Assembly: GCA_965232455.1 (NCBI GenBank)
Contig: OZ246981.1
Location: 2,666,001-2,730,000 of the forward strand
From: JBFGFX01 sp965232455
GTDB taxonomy: Bacteria; Pseudomonadota; Gammaproteobacteria; Steroidobacterales; Woeseiaceae
DNA length: 64,000 nt
Reading direction: 5' to 3'
The translations under genes were made by a program, and so were the position numbers. Positions 61,200 through 64,000 of this stretch are shown one piece after another; the first letter of the stretch is position 1, and each line of letters opens with the position of its first letter. The notes below the pieces were generated by a model. It was not told the origin of the DNA, made no database searches, and saw only the letters and a program-made list of their open reading frames with translations.

Positions 61200-63911
61200 T
61201 CAGTCGAATCGTTTCGTCAACTTGAGGCTGACCGTTCGCGGCCTCGCGAGATTGTGTGTTTCGCCGTAGCCCGTATGACCCCAATAGCCGGCGTAGAAAC
61301 TGACGCCGGTACCGGTGAATGTATTGGCCCGTTCATTGGTCAGGTTGCGGGCTATCAGCTTGGCACTCCAGGAGTCTCTCTCCCAGCCGATCTGAAAATT
61401 TGACTTGTGGAAACTGTCCACGTCGTAGGTAGAACCTTCCACATAGTCCGGGCTGTTCGGATTCGCCGCTTCGACCCGCCACAATGCCGAGAACTGTTCG
61501 CTCTGCCAGTAGTAGTCGTAGCGCGCCCACACGTCACCGCCAAACAACGCATTCGGTATCCGGTAGTCCGCGGCCACCGTGATCTTGTGGCGTGCCGAGT
61601 TCGGCATTTTCGAACCCTTCGTCAACAACTGCGTACCTTCGTCATTGATGTAGTCCGCCGTATATTCCGGATCGCCGGTGTAGCCGCTGAAGCTGAGCTG
61701 GAGACTTTCCGTGGCCTGGAACAGGATATCGAGCTCGACGCCGAGATTCTCACCGCCGCCGCCATTGGCCTGACCGTTGAGCCAATGCAGACCCAGCTGG
61801 TCAGAGCTGAAGTACATCTGGATATCCTCCCAATCCATGAAGAACACGGCGCCATTGACCAGCAGTCGACCATTCAGCCATTCCGTCTTCATGCCAAGCT
61901 CGTAGTTGTTCAGCTTGTCCGGCTTATAAAACTCGGGAACGAAGCCCTCGGCGACCGCTCTCGGGTTGTTTCTCCCGCCGAGACGGAAACCCTCGCTGTA
62001 CAAGCTATAGATCATCTTGTCGTCGCTCAGGTTGTAGTTCAGACCCACCTTGTACGTCGTGTCGTCTTCCTTACCGTCCTGGATGCTGGTCGTTTCACCC
62101 GAGAGCAAAATGGCTTCGAGCACTAATCCCGGCGGCCATTGCCGATCAAAGACCGTATAGCGATCAAACTCGAACCAGCGTGCACCTAAGGTGAAATCCA
62201 GGTTCTGGACAATCTCATAGTTCATCTCGCCAAAAACGGCGATCTGTGATCTGTCGCGGGTGAAAATCTGGTGGTACCAGGAATTACTGGTCCGGGGGTC
62301 TGAGGCCGCTTCGAGTGGGCACGCCGTGGGATAGCCGAAGCCCTGCAGGAAGCAGCTCCGCCACTGGGAGTAATCCCAGGCCTTCGTCGAGGTCAGATTC
62401 GGGATAACGCCGTCGTCTTGCCAGCCGTCCTTGAAGTTCTCGTAGAACGCGCCGACCATCCACTGGAAGCGGCTGTCCGTCGTCGAGGTCAGACGGAGTT
62501 CGTTCGTGAGCCGCTCCGAGTCCTGGTAACTGGTGATCCAGCCGCCGTTGTATCCGGTGTCGTACTTGTCGTAATAGTTGTAGGCGTAGCTTGGCAAACC
62601 CCAGTAGACGTTGTACCAGTTACGCCACGCCGAGACAAAGTTGCCAATCCAGCGTGTGTGCCAGGCTTCGTAGTGCGTATTGTCGAACTGGTAGGTCTGT
62701 ACGCGGTCGGCATAGCCGAACGAGTTGGTCAACTCGGCGAAGCCCAGGTCACCGGTAATCGTGAGCTGACCGGCGGTCCACTCGTCCTTGCGCCAGTCGT
62801 CACTGAAACGAGCGACCTTGTAGTCGCCCATCGCCGTGTCGGAGAACCAAACGCCCGTGGTCTCCGAATGCTGGCTCATCACGGTCAGGAGCGCTTCCCA
62901 GTCCTCGTTGATGTTCCAGAGGGCTGAGATCCTGCCGCCGACGATCTCGTAGTCGTTAAAGTCGTCTTCTTCCCGGCCGGCGTTGTCCTGGATCGGACTC
63001 GAGAGATGACCGTCCGTTTCGTTGGGATCGAATGGGCCGATGTCGTATACATCGAAATTATGATCGCAGTCCGCGCCCGCTGCACAAACACTGTGTGGCG
63101 CCGTCGCAAAGACGTTATCGATGTAACCGCCTTCCTTCACCGAGTAACCAACGACGCGAACGGCGAAATTGTCGCTTACCGGAATATTGACCCAGCCGTT
63201 GAAGTCATAGCTCTCCTCACCGCCTTGGGTGAATTTGAGCTCGGTGCTGATCTCGGCCGAAAAGCCGCTTGGATCGGGTTTGTTCGTAACGACGCGGAGG
63301 GTGCCGCCCTGGGAACTGGAACCGAACAGCGTACCCTGCGGACCGGGCAGCGATTCGACGCGATTGATGTCGACCATGCGCGGGTCGAGCTGCGTCGTGC
63401 TCATGGTCATCGGCATCTCGTCGAGATACATCGCGACCTGGCTGTCCAGGTACCATGAGCTGGTCGAGATTCCAGTCGAGATTCCGCGATAGACCAAGGC
63501 GTTTCGACCGGCCCTGTCCGTCGTCAACGTGATACTCGGCAGGTTGACCGCGACGTCGGCCACGTCGAGCATGGCGCGACGCTCGATCTCGGCGGTCGAG
63601 AACGCGATGATGGATTGCGGTACGTCCTGGACGCTCATGCTCCGCCGGGTCGCGGTTACGATAATCTCCTCGAGACCGAACCCGTCATCGTCGTCTTCCT
63701 GCGCAACGGCCTGAGCCGCCGGGCACAGCGCGGTCATCACCGCCGCCGTCAACGGCGTCAGAACGTGTCGTTTCTCAGCCGGGAATCCGGCTTTTGGATG
63801 TCCTTTTGAATGACCTGATGCGACAGCGGCCGCCGTCGTTTTAGTCACAAGCGACTTTCCTGTCGCCGGATCACAAGAATCGAGGTGGTGCCGCTGATTC
63901 TCATTTGCCAT
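61200..63911 (-). CDS. TonB-dependent outer-membrane receptor
   Basis: An outer-membrane receptor of 903 residues. An unusually long 46-residue basic N-terminal extension comes before the hydrophobic signal core (LTPLTAAVMTALCPAAQAVAQ). The TonB box is likely EEIIVTATRRSMSVQDVP; the plug has VDINRVESLPGPQGTLFGSSSQGG, and the 22-stranded barrel ends in TVSLKLTKRFD with a final Phe before Asp. It resembles receptors of the FecA/iron-siderophore and carbohydrate type, but the ligand cannot be read. ATG 63911 has GGGGGAAT upstream. The promoter is presumably the element at 63965-63994, 54 bases upstream. The U32-like gene follows after 143 bases. Confidence 0.93.
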   Translation of the reverse strand: MANENQRHHLDSCDPATGKSLVTKTTAAAVASGHSKGHPKAGFPAEKRHVLTPLTAAVMTALCPAAQAVAQEDDDDGFGLEEIIVTATRRSMSVQDVPQSIIAFSTAEIERRAMLDVADVAVNLPSITLTTDRAGRNALVYRGISTGISTSSWYLDSQVAMYLDEMPMTMSTTQLDPRMVDINRVESLPGPQGTLFGSSSQGGTLRVVTNKPDPSGFSAEISTELKFTQGGEESYDFNGWVNIPVSDNFAVRVVGYSVKEGGYIDNVFATAPHSVCAAGADCDHNFDVYDIGPFDPNETDGHLSSPIQDNAGREEDDFNDYEIVGGRISALWNINEDWEALLTVMSQHSETTGVWFSDTAMGDYKVARFSDDWRKDEWTAGQLTITGDLGFAELTNSFGYADRVQTYQFDNTHYEAWHTRWIGNFVSAWRNWYNVYWGLPSYAYNYYDKYDTGYNGGWITSYQDSERLTNELRLTSTTDSRFQWMVGAFYENFKDGWQDDGVIPNLTSTKAWDYSQWRSCFLQGFGYPTACPLEAASDPRTSNSWYHQIFTRDRSQIAVFGEMNYEIVQNLDFTLGARWFEFDRYTVFDRQWPPGLVLEAILLSGETTSIQDGKEDDTTYKVGLNYNLSDDKMIYSLYSEGFRLGGRNNPRAVAEGFVPEFYKPDKLNNYELGMKTEWLNGRLLVNGAVFFMDWEDIQMYFSSDQLGLHWLNGQANGGGGENLGVELDILFQATESLQLSFSGYTGDPEYTADYINDEGTQLLTKGSKMPNSARHKITVAADYRIPNALFGGDVWARYDYYWQSEQFSALWRVEAANPNSPDYVEGSTYDVDSFHKSNFQIGWERDSWSAKLIARNLTNERANTFTGTGVSFYAGYWGHTGYGETHNLARPRTVSLKLTKRFD

Positions 63912-63964
63912 CGGATTCCCCCATCAAACGCAATTCGAGACCAATATCCGCACGTCGCATATTT

Positions 63965-63994
63965 ATACTCCGATAATCGCAGTGTCTTGTGCAT
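63965..63994 (-). promoter_or_regulatory. 30-base element shared with the spermidine-dehydrogenase upstream region, copy 2
   Basis: The reverse complement is identical over 30 bases to 55170-55199, beginning CACAAGACACTG and ending TATAAA. TATAAA lies 53 bases before ATG 63911, compared with 63 in the other copy. Together the two copies suggest one regulator or one promoter class for the two genes. Confidence 0.7.
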
Positions 63995-64000
63995 CGCAGG

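Noticed and set aside
55170..63994. The 30-base inverted pair as transposon ends
   Set aside because: No transposase lies between them, and both copies sit at promoter distance from a start codon. A mobile unit cannot be fully excluded because the right copy is at the window edge.
1..64000. CRISPR arrays, tRNA, rRNA, prophage or insertion sequences
   Set aside because: No regular spaced repeats, cloverleaf or integrase/transposase genes were recognised by eye; a tRNA scan was not possible.

Overview
The window looks like a chromosomal stretch of a heterotrophic, probably marine gammaproteobacterium. The basis is high GC, mostly good Shine-Dalgarno sites, a TonB-dependent receptor, a cytochrome c-quinoprotein, many exported hydrolases, two NhaC antiporters and a GlyGly-CTERM protein. 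No rRNA, tRNA, CRISPR array, transposase or phage gene was seen. The taxon is an inference; the sequence does not name it.

Layout. 1-6837 (minus): a V/A-type ATPase operon of the bacterial type without C/F/G subunits, in the order B-D-I-K-E-DUF2764-A, with A running off the left edge. This is a circular permutation of the usual E-DUF2764-A-B-D-I-K. 7110-10508: an exported cyclophilin with a C-terminal GlyGly-CTERM-like tail, a Rieske oxygenase and an MFS carrier. 10714-16136: an AT-richer surface-polysaccharide islet with a glycosyltransferase, a radical SAM-pyruvyltransferase fusion and a Wzx-type flippase. 16383-30125: mostly exported catabolic enzymes (MBL hydrolase plus cytochrome c-quinoprotein, M20 amidohydrolase, arginase-like protein, Tat-exported D-cysteine desulfhydrase-like protein, amidohydrolase), then a GFA protein, ferredoxin-NADP reductase, FAD amine oxidase and NhaC. 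30187-32721: a large lipoprotein. 32972-38905 (minus): a four-gene operon for peptide and D-amino-acid use (S9 peptidase, D-aminoacylase, M23-like protein, sodium symporter). 38961-45750: 2OG oxygenase, a compound hairpin/REP element, cupin, ExeM-type nuclease, small zinc-ribbon protein, MBL hydrolase and AbgT transporter.

45833-48333 is a divergent pair sharing the DUF4166 domain around a promoter/operator. 48449-53531 (minus) is an amine-catabolic operon: aldehyde dehydrogenase, class III aminotransferase, Lrp-type regulator, NhaC. 53831-57188 holds a serine hydrolase and a Tat-exported spermidine-dehydrogenase-like flavoprotein. 57320-63911 holds a propeller-like protein facing a minus-strand set: TonB receptor, four-cysteine U32-like protein, TPR-sulfotransferase.

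The most unusual features are these. (1) At about 40052-40406, two inverted hairpins have identical 23-nt loops but different 21-bp stems, and both sit inside inverted REP copies. (2) An identical 30-bp element lies upstream of both the spermidine-dehydrogenase-like gene and the TonB-receptor gene, linking a possible uptake, oxidation and sulfation system. (3) The radical SAM-pyruvyltransferase fusion. (4) The DUF4166 divergon with a shared operator. Everything functional here is inferred from motifs; no database search was run.
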